NCBI GenBank assembly: GCA_015494165.1 | Contig: WGBS01000328.1 | Coordinates: forward strand, 1 to 8,153 | Length of the DNA stretch: 8,153 bases | Reading direction: 5' to 3' | Origin: Gammaproteobacteria bacterium | GTDB lineage: Bacteria; Pseudomonadota; Gammaproteobacteria; S144-34 | Shown: one piece after another, positions 1 through 6,770 of the stretch | How positions within the stretch are numbered: position 1 is the first letter of the stretch | Layout of the letters: each line of letters begins with the position of its first letter | Made by a program: the position numbers and the translations under genes | The notes under the pieces: model-generated | What the model was told of the DNA's origin: nothing | What the model saw: the letters and a program-made list of their open reading frames with translations, nothing else | Database searches by the model: none

Positions 1-161
1 AGCGCGACGTTGATGAGCTCCTTCTGCTTGATGTCGAGCGCCTTGCCGGACTCGGCACGCTTGAGGAAGCTCAGGAAGCCGCCGGTCTCGACCGGGAAGT
101 CGTGCTCGAGGCGTCCCGTAAGGCGCCTGATCTCCTCCAACCTCTCCTTCATTCGGCCCAT
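1..161 (-). CDS. Carboxymuconolactone decarboxylase/AhpD-like protein, N-terminal part (cut by window edge)
   Basis: This is the first 53 codons of a leftward gene whose remainder lies outside the window. The protein begins MGRMKERLEEIRRLTGRLEH and continues with a stretch containing FLSFLKRAESGKALDIKQKE and then LINVA. From memory this matches the N-terminal helices of small CMD/AhpD-family proteins, where 'F..F.K.AE..KALD.K.KELI.VA' precedes the Cys-x-x-Cys redox motif; that motif would lie beyond the edge, so activity cannot be judged. The ATG at 161 was chosen because GGAGG (171-175) stands 9 bases upstream; the in-frame ATG at 152 would be 18 bases away. Family members are alkylhydroperoxidase-like or decarboxylase-like cytosolic oligomers. 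The gene is divergent from the exported-protein gene at 474. Family assignment is from recalled similarity and is moderately sure. Confidence 0.7.
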   Translation of the reverse strand, partial: MGRMKERLEEIRRLTGRLEHDFPVETGGFLSFLKRAESGKALDIKQKELINVA

Positions 162-199
162 GCCGCCCGCCCTCCGCCGACGCCGACGCTGGATGTTTC

Positions 200-230
200 C
201 TTATCTGCGGTCTCGGCGCCGTCCGATCAA
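200..230 (-). promoter_or_regulatory. Weak sigma70-like promoter candidate for the CMD-like gene
   Basis: On the minus strand TTGATC (225-230) resembles a -35 box and GATAAG (200-205) a -10 box, separated by 19 bases, which is longer than ideal. It is the most AT-rich patch upstream of the gene and lies about 40 bases from its ATG. The match is weak. Confidence 0.2.
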
Positions 231-314
231 GGGCCGTGACGAACCCCGGCGCACCCGCGCGCATCGTGCAACGTGCCGGTCCGGGCGGCTCCTCGCAGCG
301 TCCCACGCGCGACG

Positions 315-337
315 CGTCCCTTGACAGACGAGGGACG
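315..337. repeat. 7-bp perfect inverted repeat with 9-base spacer, overlapping TTGACA
   Basis: CGTCCCT (315-321) and AGGGACG (331-337) are perfect reverse complements around a 9-base spacer. The hexamer TTGACA (321-326), a perfect sigma70 -35 consensus on the plus strand, begins at the last base of the left arm. There is no convincing -10 box at 16-18 bases (CACGCT or similar), so promoter activity is doubtful. The position in a divergent promoter region, 137 bases upstream of the exported-protein start, suggests a possible operator; this is inference. Confidence 0.35.
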
Positions 338-459
338 GGCCTTCACGCTGCGGGCGTGCGCGCCGCGCGGCACAACCCATCTCTTGGCGGATGCACGACG
401 AACCGTTCGGGTGTGCCGCGGGCCCCCGACGCGCAGCTCACGTCCTTCTCGTCCCACCG

Positions 460-490
460 GAAGAGATCCCCGTATGCGTCGAAGAGATCC
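460..490 (+). repeat. 10-bp direct repeat spaced 21 bases, flanking the start codon
   Basis: GAAGAGATCC occurs at 460-469 and again at 481-490. The first copy overlaps the Shine-Dalgarno of the exported-protein gene and the second lies in codons 3-6. The 21-base period and further partial identity after each copy suggest an imperfect tandem duplication that gave repeated RDPR-coding segments on either side of the ATG. Confidence 0.45.
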
Positions 491-2807
491 ACGCCGTGCC
501 GCACGCGGCTTTTTGCTTTTGGCCTTCTGCGCCGCCGCGCCCGTCCTCACGCTCCCGCAGGCACTTGCGACCCATCACCCCGCCCATCTCCCAGGAAAGC
601 CCGGAGCGGAGCAGCAGCCTCCGCCGGCCACCGGCCAGACGCCCAGCGAAGCTCCCGCATCCCGACCGCCGCGGCCGGGCGGTGTTCCAAGCGGGAGCGG
701 AAGCCCCGGGCCGCGCGCGTTCCGGCGCCCGTCGCCGCCGCCCGCACAGGTGGGGGAAGGTAGCGCCCAGCCGCTACCCGACCTGCGCGTCGAGTCCGTC
801 CGCGCCGTTGCTCCACGCGCGAAGGACGAGACACGCGTCGAGGTGCGGGTGGCCAATCGCGGCACGGCCGTGACCTCCAAGGGCGTCGTCGTGGAGCTGG
901 TGCTTCCCGGCGCAGCGGGCGGGATGCGCGCGCCCCTGCGGCTTCGCGCAACGGTGAGCCGCGCCCTTGCACCCGGCGGCGTACCGGCGAAGGTCGTATA
1001 CCGTCTTGACAAGGATTCACCCCTTGGCGCCCGAATCTGCGCCACGGTCGACCCCGACGGGGCCGTCTCCGAAAGTGATCTTTCGAACAACACCCTCTGC
1101 GCACGTGTGGACACCCGGTCCGGGCGGGCACGGGCCGTGGCAGGGCGGCCGGCGGTCTCCCTCGCAAGCCTGCTGGAGACGCTACCGCTCACGCGGGCCT
1201 CGCTCGAAGCTCTGTCCGCCGGCCAAAGGAGGCGCTACGTCCTGGTGCGCCTGGGTGCGGATGGCTCGCTCCGGTCCCGGGAGCGGGTGAGCGCGCTCGC
1301 CGGAGCCTGGGTCCCGCGCCCGGCGGACATGCGGCCCGCCCGCGCCTATCTGCAGGGCGCGGACGGCGTGCGCGTTCCCGCCGGGGAGTGGTACTGGTCC
1401 GACAGCGGCCATCTGTGGCTGCCGCTCACGGGGCAGGGCCGCGTGATGGGCATCCTGGCGGTCTCCGAACGGGGCGACCTCCGCGTGACGCTCGATGCCG
1501 ACGGAGACGGCGTCGCCGACCTCGTGCTGCGCGAGTCGCTCGCCAGCGGCGAGGCGGCCCTGCTGTTCCCGGAGGGCGAGGAATGGAATGCGCTCGTGAG
1601 GAACCTGATGGACCGGCAGGGAGTCTGCGCGGCGGCGCGCGCGGCGGGCCTGACGGGAGCGCGGGCGGGCGGCACGGGCGCCGGCGGAGGCGGCTTGCAG
1701 GGCACCGGTTTCGCGATGGGGGTCCCGCGGCTCCGCCTCCCGGTGTGCGGGCGGGCGGCACCCGGCGGCGGCGCGGGCGCGGGAGGGATGCGCAATGGCC
1801 TGGGCAACGACGAGCGCTGCGCGGCGCTGCTTCGCCAGACGGGCGCCTCGCCCGCCGAGCGCATCCCGTCCACGGTGCGCTCCGAGCGCGGCTCGAGCCG
1901 CAACCTCCGCCGCAACGTGCGCGAGCTCGTCGTCGGGCTCGTCTGCCCCATCTGCGGATGGGCCATCGCGGGGTCCAAGATCGCGAGCGCCTTCGAGCGG
2001 GGCGGCGCCACGCTGCGGGGCGTGGTGAAGGAGGTCGCCTCCGCCGGCTCCCCGCACATGGCCGTCACCTTCGTCGTCGGTGACTATCTGTCGGAACGGG
2101 GACGCGAGGCGAAGCGCGAGTCCTACGTCAATTCCGCGGACGAGACGCTGCACGACATGGAAAGGTTCTGCGGCGACGCGGGCCCCGACGAATGCGCCAG
2201 AACAAAGGGTGCCGTCCCGGACTGGCGGACGGTGCGGCGGGCCTGCAGCGCGGGCTCCAGCAGCGCCTACTGCGACGATCCGAAGTGGTCGCAGCCGCCG
2301 TCCCAGCGCACGCGGCCGTCCAGGCCCGTGGGCAAGCCCCTGCCCGACAGCGACGTCGAGGCGCCCTCGCTCGATGCGCTCATGGCGCGATCGTGCCTCG
2401 AGCGCGCGAAATACCTGGCGCGTGTGCGCGGCTCGCTGCTCGGGCCCGTGGAGGAGGAATGCGAGGACCCTCGCTCGCAGCCGGTCCCCGCGCAGGAGGC
2501 GCGCGCCGCCGCACGCCGCGACGCCCCCGTGCGCATGCGAAGCTACTGCACGGGGGACGGGCAGTCGGAGACCCGGGCGCCGACCGAGCAGCTCGCCGAC
2601 CTGATCGGGGAGCGGCGCTGTCCCGCGAACCCGACCGAGCGCCCGGACGAGGGCGACGGCCGGCCGGGCGGCAAGCCCTGCCTGCGCGGCGCCGTGTACG
2701 GCTTCGGCGCGGGACGGGGCGGCATCGGCATCGCCTACGGCGTGGTGGTCGGCATCGGCCCGTGCCCCGAAGAGCTCTGCGACCCCTCGGCCGCCGCGCG
2801 TCACTGA
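474..2807 (+). CDS. Large exported Cys-rich protein with CARDB-type domain
   Basis: The protein has 777 residues from the ATG at 474, which has GGAAGAG (459-465) 8 bases upstream. The open frame extends further 5', but only this start gives a signal peptide: basic RRRDPRR, hydrophobic core about 12-28, and cleavage predicted after ALA (residue 32). A Pro/Gly-rich linker (33-101) leads to a CARDB-like beta-sandwich (about 102-213) with PDLRVESV, VEVRVANRGT and SESDLSNNTLC, as in extracellular adhesion or substrate-binding modules. Residues 341-349 (D341, D343, D345, D349) form a DxDxDGxxD calcium-loop-like motif. A Gly-rich stretch (397-439) precedes an unrecognised region with a CPICGW segment (491-496). 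The mature protein has 18 cysteines, 16 of them after residue 380, which suggests disulfides in the periplasm or outside the cell. The Cys at 19 is not in a good lipobox. Function unknown; possibly a surface protein. Confidence 0.8.
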   Translation: MRRRDPRRAARGFLLLAFCAAAPVLTLPQALATHHPAHLPGKPGAEQQPPPATGQTPSEAPASRPPRPGGVPSGSGSPGPRAFRRPSPPPAQVGEGSAQPLPDLRVESVRAVAPRAKDETRVEVRVANRGTAVTSKGVVVELVLPGAAGGMRAPLRLRATVSRALAPGGVPAKVVYRLDKDSPLGARICATVDPDGAVSESDLSNNTLCARVDTRSGRARAVAGRPAVSLASLLETLPLTRASLEALSAGQRRRYVLVRLGADGSLRSRERVSALAGAWVPRPADMRPARAYLQGADGVRVPAGEWYWSDSGHLWLPLTGQGRVMGILAVSERGDLRVTLDADGDGVADLVLRESLASGEAALLFPEGEEWNALVRNLMDRQGVCAAARAAGLTGARAGGTGAGGGGLQGTGFAMGVPRLRLPVCGRAAPGGGAGAGGMRNGLGNDERCAALLRQTGASPAERIPSTVRSERGSSRNLRRNVRELVVGLVCPICGWAIAGSKIASAFERGGATLRGVVKEVASAGSPHMAVTFVVGDYLSERGREAKRESYVNSADETLHDMERFCGDAGPDECARTKGAVPDWRTVRRACSAGSSSAYCDDPKWSQPPSQRTRPSRPVGKPLPDSDVEAPSLDALMARSCLERAKYLARVRGSLLGPVEEECEDPRSQPVPAQEARAAARRDAPVRMRSYCTGDGQSETRAPTEQLADLIGERRCPANPTERPDEGDGRPGGKPCLRGAVYGFGAGRGGIGIAYGVVVGIGPCPEELCDPSAAARH

Positions 2808-2916
2808 CGCCGTGCCAGAGGTGCCGGAGCGCTGCCAGCACCGCACGCGACGACGCTGGGGAAAAACAGAGCTGGGGCACCCGCCTGGCTGCGCCAGATC
2901 ACGGGGCAATGATACG

Positions 2917-3012
<96 letters not shown>

Positions 3013-3058
3013 GGGAAGCGCGCCCGCGCGTGGCCGCGGCGGGCGCAGGACGCGGGAA

Positions 3059-3087
3059 AGGATAAACCAGCGCCGCGCGCCTGTCAG
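3059..3087 (-). promoter_or_regulatory. Sigma70-like promoter of tRNA-Ser
   Basis: On the minus strand CTGACA (3082-3087, five of six consensus bases) and TATCCT (3059-3064, four of six) are separated by exactly 17 bases. The sequence after the -10 box is GC-rich, as in stable-RNA promoters under stringent control. Transcription would start near 3052 and give a leader of about 40 bases before the mature tRNA. The -35 box lies 5 bases past the DUF1820 stop codon, so the tRNA can be expressed independently of the upstream genes. Confidence 0.6.
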
Positions 3088-3092
3088 GCGCG

Positions 3093-3440
3093 TCAGGAGC
3101 CGCCGGGCTCGCCGCGGCCGGGTGCCATGAAGGGCAGCGGGAAGGGCGTGACCTTGCCGCCCTCGCCCGGCTCGGTGATCTTGGCCACCCCCTCCTTCTC
3201 GACCTCGTCGATGCGGATCACCGCGTGCATGGGCACGTAGAAGCGCGAGACGCCGTCGAACTCGGCCTTGAGGCGCTCCTCGGCGGGATCGACCACGACG
3301 TTGGACCGCTCGCCGAAGACCAGCTCGCCCACCTCGACGAAGCCGTGCAGGCCGCTCTGGGCCACGCTGCGCGCGTAGACCTCGTAGATCTTGCCGCGGC
3401 TGTGGAAGACCACGCGGTAGAGCTTGCGCTTGCCGTTCAT
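3093..3440 (-). CDS. DUF1820 family protein
   Basis: This 115-residue protein matches my recall of DUF1820 across its length: LYRVVFHSRGKIYEVYAR (7-24), GFVEVGELVFGERS (33-46), VVVDPAEERLKAEF (48-61), YVPMHAVIRIDEVEKEG (68-84) and a C-terminal PFPLPF (99-104). The family is a conserved small cytosolic protein of Gammaproteobacteria with no established function. No signal peptide or membrane segment is visible. The ATG at 3440 has GGGAG (3447-3451) 6 bases upstream. The gene begins 33 bases after the metallophosphoesterase stop codon on the same strand, so the two are probably co-transcribed; the tRNA-Ser promoter begins immediately after its own stop. Family is certain enough; role is unknown. 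Confidence 0.93.
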   Translation of the reverse strand: MNGKRKLYRVVFHSRGKIYEVYARSVAQSGLHGFVEVGELVFGERSNVVVDPAEERLKAEFDGVSRFYVPMHAVIRIDEVEKEGVAKITEPGEGGKVTPFPLPFMAPGRGEPGGS

Positions 3441-3473
3441 CGCCTGCTCCCGGGGCCGGGCCTCCGGCTCCCT

Positions 3474-4289
3474 CTACGATAGGGGCGCGGCCGCGCCCTT
3501 CAAGCCCGTCTCTTGCAAGGGCCGTGCCGTTTCCAGCTCGACGGTGAAGCGCGGGTCCCAGCCCACGCCGGGGTCGCTGCCGGCATAGCCCCGGGGGTTG
3601 CAGACCACGCGGGTGGCGCCGATGCGGTAATCGAGGTGGTGGTGGATGTGCCCGTGCACCCACAGCGCCGGCGCGGCGGCGCGCACGAGATCCTCGAGGT
3701 CGCTGGCGCAGGCGTAGCGGGCCGGCTTGTCGCCGCCCGGCCAGCTCGCGTAGCTCGGCGCGTGGTGGGTGACGACCACGGTGGGCCCGTCGAAGGGCTC
3801 GGCGAGGGCCGCCTCGAGCCAGGCCCGCGCGCGCCGGTGCTCGGCGACGAGGTCGGCGGCCCGCAAGGGTCTGCCGCCGGCGCGGATGCGCCGGAAGTCG
3901 TTGAAGCCGCGCTCGGCGGGCCCGACCACGTCGGGGTCGAGGCCCCGGTAGTCGGCCCACAGGGTGCAGCCGAGGAAGCGTACGCCCCCCAGGACCGCGG
4001 CCTCGCGCTCGAGGAAGCGCACGGGCGTGCCGGCGCACGCGGCCCGCAGGCGCGGCGCGGCCTCGGCGAGCTCGCCGCCCCAGTGCTCGTGGTTGCCGGC
4101 GACGTAGACCACGGGCACGCCGAGGCGCGCGAGCCAGCGCGCGCCTTCCTCGCCGTGGCCGATGTCACCGGCCGCGATCACCAGGTCGGCGTCGCCGACC
4201 TCGGCACGCCAGGGGGCGTGCTCGAGGTGCAGGTCCGAAAAGACGCGGATGCGCACGGAAGGCCGCCTTCGGGTCACGGGGCGGCGCAT
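3474..4289 (-). CDS. Calcineurin-like metallophosphoesterase
   Basis: The 271-residue protein carries every signature of the two-metal phosphoesterase fold: SDLHLEH (D19, H21), AGDIGH (D42), GNHEHW (N66, H67), VVTHHAPS (H175) and WVHGHIHHHLDYR (H214, H216), followed by a TRVVCNPRGY segment that I recall from small bacterial members. It should hydrolyse a phosphate ester using Mn, Fe or similar metals in the cytosol; the substrate cannot be deduced. The upstream ATG at 4289 is used here, but it overlaps a TACAAT -10-like hexamer and lacks a clear Shine-Dalgarno. A GTG at 4256 (residue 12) lies just before the conserved RIRVFSDLHLE and is equally plausible, giving 260 residues. It is the first gene of a leftward pair with DUF1820. 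Confidence 0.93.
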   Translation of the reverse strand: MRRPVTRRRPSVRIRVFSDLHLEHAPWRAEVGDADLVIAAGDIGHGEEGARWLARLGVPVVYVAGNHEHWGGELAEAAPRLRAACAGTPVRFLEREAAVLGGVRFLGCTLWADYRGLDPDVVGPAERGFNDFRRIRAGGRPLRAADLVAEHRRARAWLEAALAEPFDGPTVVVTHHAPSYASWPGGDKPARYACASDLEDLVRAAAPALWVHGHIHHHLDYRIGATRVVCNPRGYAGSDPGVGWDPRFTVELETARPLQETGLKGAAAPLS

Positions 4290-4293
4290 TGTA
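4288..4293 (-). promoter_or_regulatory. -10-like TACAAT for the metallophosphoesterase gene
   Basis: TACAAT on the minus strand matches the sigma70 -10 consensus at five of six positions in an otherwise GC-saturated region. It overlaps the annotated ATG; if it is functional, transcription would begin inside the annotated gene and translation would start at the GTG at 4256. No good -35 box is found 16-18 bases upstream. Confidence 0.35.
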
Positions 4294-4358
4294 CCCCGAT
4301 CGCGGAAGGCCGGCGCGCGCCCCGACCGCGCCCGTGGTGCCGGCGGCGGCGCGCGGGC

Positions 4359-4364
4359 TACAAT
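4359..4364 (+). promoter_or_regulatory. -10-like TACAAT for the AurF-like gene
   Basis: TACAAT lies 20 bases upstream of the ATG at 4385, with the Shine-Dalgarno GGAGGAG (4373-4379) between them. If used, transcription would start near 4371 and give a very short leader. No clear -35 box or extended -10 motif is seen. It faces away from the matching hexamer at 4288-4293. Confidence 0.4.
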
Positions 4365-4384
4365 CGGACGCCGGAGGAGCGCCG

Positions 4385-5260
4385 ATGCCGTCGCCGGTCG
4401 AGCCCGAGCGCCGCGCGGCCCTGCTCGAGGAGCTGGCCCGCCCGGAGCTGCCCTACCGCGACCCGCTCGCTCGGGTCGACTGGGACGCGCTGACGCTCGA
4501 TGCCCCCTGGCTGCCGGAGACGGCGGTCTCGCTCCACGGCGATCCGCGCTTCGCGGCGCTCCCGGAGGCGCAGCGCGGGCGCCTGTCGCAGCACGAGCTC
4601 CTCGGCTTCGCCGCCGCCGGGCTGTGGCTCGAGGGCGTGCTGGCCGCGCGCCTCGCGCGCGCCCTCCCGCCGGCGCCCGAGGTCCCGGCCCGCGCCGCGC
4701 ACCTGCTCGGCGAGCTGCGCGAGGCGGCCGGGCAGGCCCTGCTGTGCCTCGAGCTGCAGCGCCGCGCGGGCCTGCCGCTCGTGGACCGGCGGCTGTGGCG
4801 GGCGCCTGCGCTCAACCTGCTGGCGCGCCGCGCCCCGGGCGGCTCGGCGGCCTTCTGGGCCTGCGTGCTGATGGCGGCCGAGGTCCCGGACCGCCTATAC
4901 CGCTATGTCCGGCGCCACGCCGGCGGCGTGTGCCCGGCCATCGCCGGGCTGGCGACGGCGAATGCCATTTGCGGCACGCGCCGCATCGCCCATGCACGAA
5001 CGGTGCTGGAGCGCCGCCTGCCGGGGACGGGCCGCTGGCGGCGGCGCGCCCTCGCCCCGCTCGTCGAGCGCGCCTACCGCGAGCTGGTGGGGATCCTGTT
5101 CTTCCCGGACGCGGCGGTCTACGAGGCGGCAGGGCTGCGGCCCGGGCGCGTGTGGGCCGCGCGGGCGCGCGCCAGCGCGCGCCGCCGCGCCTTCGTGCGC
5201 GAGCTCCTGGCCACCGCCCTGCGCAGCCTGCGCCTGTTCGGCTTCCGTCTGCGCCCCTAG
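4385..5260 (+). CDS. AurF-like diiron oxygenase-fold protein, metal ligands apparently lost
   Basis: The 291-residue protein starts at an ATG with GGAGGAG well placed upstream. Its layout matches AurF-type N-oxygenases as I remember them: PYRDPLARVDWD near the N-terminus, a WLPETAVSLHGDP segment (42-54), LSQHELLGFAAAGLWLEG (67-84), GELREAAGQALLCLELQRRAG (109-129), AAEVPDRLYRY (164-174), and TANAICGTRRIAHARTVLER (191-210) in the place of the family's H-x3-E-x2-H helix. In this alignment E83 and E166 are kept, but the other five ligand positions read A114, Q117, N193, G197 and R200 instead of Glu or His. A ferritin-like helical fold without the diiron centre is therefore likely. It is all-alpha and cytosolic, with a very Arg-rich C-terminus. 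The intact frame and clear translation signals argue against simple decay. Its function is unknown; the homology is from memory and needs a profile search. Confidence 0.72.
   Translation: MPSPVEPERRAALLEELARPELPYRDPLARVDWDALTLDAPWLPETAVSLHGDPRFAALPEAQRGRLSQHELLGFAAAGLWLEGVLAARLARALPPAPEVPARAAHLLGELREAAGQALLCLELQRRAGLPLVDRRLWRAPALNLLARRAPGGSAAFWACVLMAAEVPDRLYRYVRRHAGGVCPAIAGLATANAICGTRRIAHARTVLERRLPGTGRWRRRALAPLVERAYRELVGILFFPDAAVYEAAGLRPGRVWAARARASARRRAFVRELLATALRSLRLFGFRLRP
5257..5260. other. CTAG palindrome giving stop codons to both convergent genes
   Basis: The AurF-like gene ends with TAG at 5258-5260 on the plus strand, and manC ends with TAG read from 5259 to 5257 on the minus strand. 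The four bases CTAG are self-complementary, so the convergent genes overlap by 4 bases and share their amber codons. There is no room for a conventional terminator between them. Confidence 0.9.
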
Positions 5261-6732
5261 CCGTCCGCGCCGTCGCCGTTGCCCTCGCCGGAGGCGCGCG
5301 CGCGGCCGTAGCGGTCCTCGAAGCGCACGATGTCGTCCTCGCCCAGGTACTCGCCGCTCTGCACCTCGATGATGACGAGCGGCACCACGCCCGGGTTCTC
5401 GAGGCGGTGGGGGGTCCCCGCGGGGATGTAGGTGGACTCGTTGGTGCGCACCAGCCACTCGCGGTCGCCGTTGGTCACGCGCGCCGTGCCCGAGACCACG
5501 ACCCAGTGCTCGCTGCGGTGGTAGTGCATCTGCAGCGAGAGCGAGGCGCCGGGCTTGACCACGATGCGCTTGATCTTGAAGCGCTCGCCCTCCTCGAGAA
5601 CCGTGTAGGTGCCCCACGGGCGGTGCACCGTGCGGTGGTAGTCCACGCTCTCGTGGCCGGCGGCGCGCAGCCGGTCCACCACCTCGCGCACGCGCTGCGC
5701 CTCGCCGCGCGGGGCGACCAGCAGCGCATCGTCCGTGTCCACCACCACCAGGTCCTCGAGGCCGATGCCCGCGACCACGCGCCCGCCCTCGCTGCGCACC
5801 ACGCAGCCGCGGCTGTCGAGCAGCAGCGCGCCCTCGCCCGTGACCCGGTTGCCGGCCTCGTCGGCGGGCGCGAGCGCGCCGAGCGCGTCCCAGGAGCCGA
5901 TGTCGCTCCAGCCCAGCTCGCACGGCACCACCGCCACGTCCGAGGCCTTCTCCATCACCGCGTAGTCGACGGAGATGTCGGGCAGCGCCTCGAAGGGCGC
6001 GCGCGGCAGCTCGAGCGGCTCCTCGCGCGCGCCGAGCGCCGCCCAGCAGGCGTCGATCTTCTCCAGCAGCTCCGGCGCGGTCTCGCCCATGGCCTCGAGG
6101 ATGCGGTCGGCACGGAAGCAGAACATGCCGGAGTTCCAGAGGTAGCCGCCCTCCTCGAGATAGCGGCGCGCGGTCGCCTCGTCCGGCTTCTCCACGAAGC
6201 GCTCCACCACGTGCCCGAGGACCTCGCCCTCCTCGCCCACGGGCTCTCCCGTGCGGATGTAGCCGTAGCCCGTCTCGGGCCGCTCGGGCCGGATGCCGAA
6301 GGTGACCAGCCGCCCGGCGCGCGCCAGGCGCTCGGCGCGGGACACCGCCTCGGCGAAGGCGGCCTCGTCCTCCACGAGGTGGTCGGCCGGCAGGACGAGC
6401 ATGACGGCGTCGTCGCCCGCCTCCTCCAGCAGCCGCCGCGCGGCGAGCCCGATGGCGGGCGCCGTGTTGCGCCCGCAGGGCTCGAGGATGTAGCCGTGAC
6501 GCAGCCCGTCCGTGCCGCAGGCGGCGTACTCGTCGCGGGTCTGGAAGTAGTGCTCGCGGTTGGTGACGGTGAGCACGCGCCCGACCCCGGGCAGCGCCGC
6601 GGCGCGCTCGAGCGTGCGCTGCAGGAGGCTGCGCCCATCGGGCAGCCGGATGAAGGGCTTGGGATAGGCGCGGCGCGAGACCGGCCACAGCCGGGTGCCC
6701 GCCCCGCCCGCGAGGATCACCGGAACCAGCAT
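5257..6732 (-). CDS. manC: Bifunctional mannose-1-phosphate guanylyltransferase / mannose-6-phosphate isomerase (type II)
   Basis: The 491-residue protein has the full type II layout. The N-terminal nucleotidyltransferase carries ILAGGAGTRLWPVSR (6-20) with K25, EPCGRNTAPA (84-93), LPADHLV (114-120), FVEKP (179-183) and LWNSGMFCF (198-206). After a beta-helix-like linker, a C-terminal cupin isomerase domain begins at HRPWGTY (370-376) and has QMHYHRSEHWVVVSG (401-415) and AGTPHRLEN (438-446). It makes GDP-mannose from GTP and mannose-1-phosphate, and interconverts mannose-6-phosphate and fructose-6-phosphate, feeding exopolysaccharide or O-antigen synthesis. The ATG at 6732 has GGGAGGAG (6738-6745) 5 bases upstream; longer in-frame extensions would run into rtcA. 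It lies 38 bases downstream of rtcA and is probably co-transcribed with it. The final 15 residues are Gly/Asp-rich and nonconserved. Confidence 0.97.
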   Translation of the reverse strand: MLVPVILAGGAGTRLWPVSRRAYPKPFIRLPDGRSLLQRTLERAAALPGVGRVLTVTNREHYFQTRDEYAACGTDGLRHGYILEPCGRNTAPAIGLAARRLLEEAGDDAVMLVLPADHLVEDEAAFAEAVSRAERLARAGRLVTFGIRPERPETGYGYIRTGEPVGEEGEVLGHVVERFVEKPDEATARRYLEEGGYLWNSGMFCFRADRILEAMGETAPELLEKIDACWAALGAREEPLELPRAPFEALPDISVDYAVMEKASDVAVVPCELGWSDIGSWDALGALAPADEAGNRVTGEGALLLDSRGCVVRSEGGRVVAGIGLEDLVVVDTDDALLVAPRGEAQRVREVVDRLRAAGHESVDYHRTVHRPWGTYTVLEEGERFKIKRIVVKPGASLSLQMHYHRSEHWVVVSGTARVTNGDREWLVRTNESTYIPAGTPHRLENPGVVPLVIIEVQSGEYLGEDDIVRFEDRYGRARASGEGNGDGADG

Positions 6733-6770
6733 CTGCGCTCCTCCCTGCGCGGCGCCCGCCGCGCGCGGCC

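Larger units (their letters stand above)
162..473. other. Divergent intergenic region, 312 bases
   Basis: This stretch separates the leftward CMD-like gene from the rightward exported-protein gene and should carry both promoters. It holds the Shine-Dalgarno of the leftward gene (171-175), a weak leftward promoter candidate (200-230), an inverted repeat overlapping a perfect TTGACA (315-337), and the Shine-Dalgarno of the rightward gene (about 459-465). Open frames cross it in several phases, but none has a ribosome site or a recognisable product. I see no RNA gene or mobile-element end in it. Confidence 0.6.

Noticed and set aside
273..473. Upstream in-frame extension of the exported-protein gene (67 more codons)
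   Set aside because: The extension would bury the clear signal peptide and has an Arg/Pro-rich shadow-like composition; the ATG at 474 has a good ribosome site.
2820..2842. Hairpin GGTGC...GCACC downstream of the exported-protein gene
   Set aside because: The stem is 5 bp plus 2 bp beyond a mismatch, and no T run follows; such hairpins are common by chance at this GC content.
2862..2897. Possible tRNA-Ser terminator: TTTTT on the minus strand (2862-2866) downstream of the stem CTGGC-GCA-GCCAG (2885-2897)
   Set aside because: The 5-bp stem is 18 bases from the T run and no better stem directly precedes it, so it does not form a standard intrinsic terminator.
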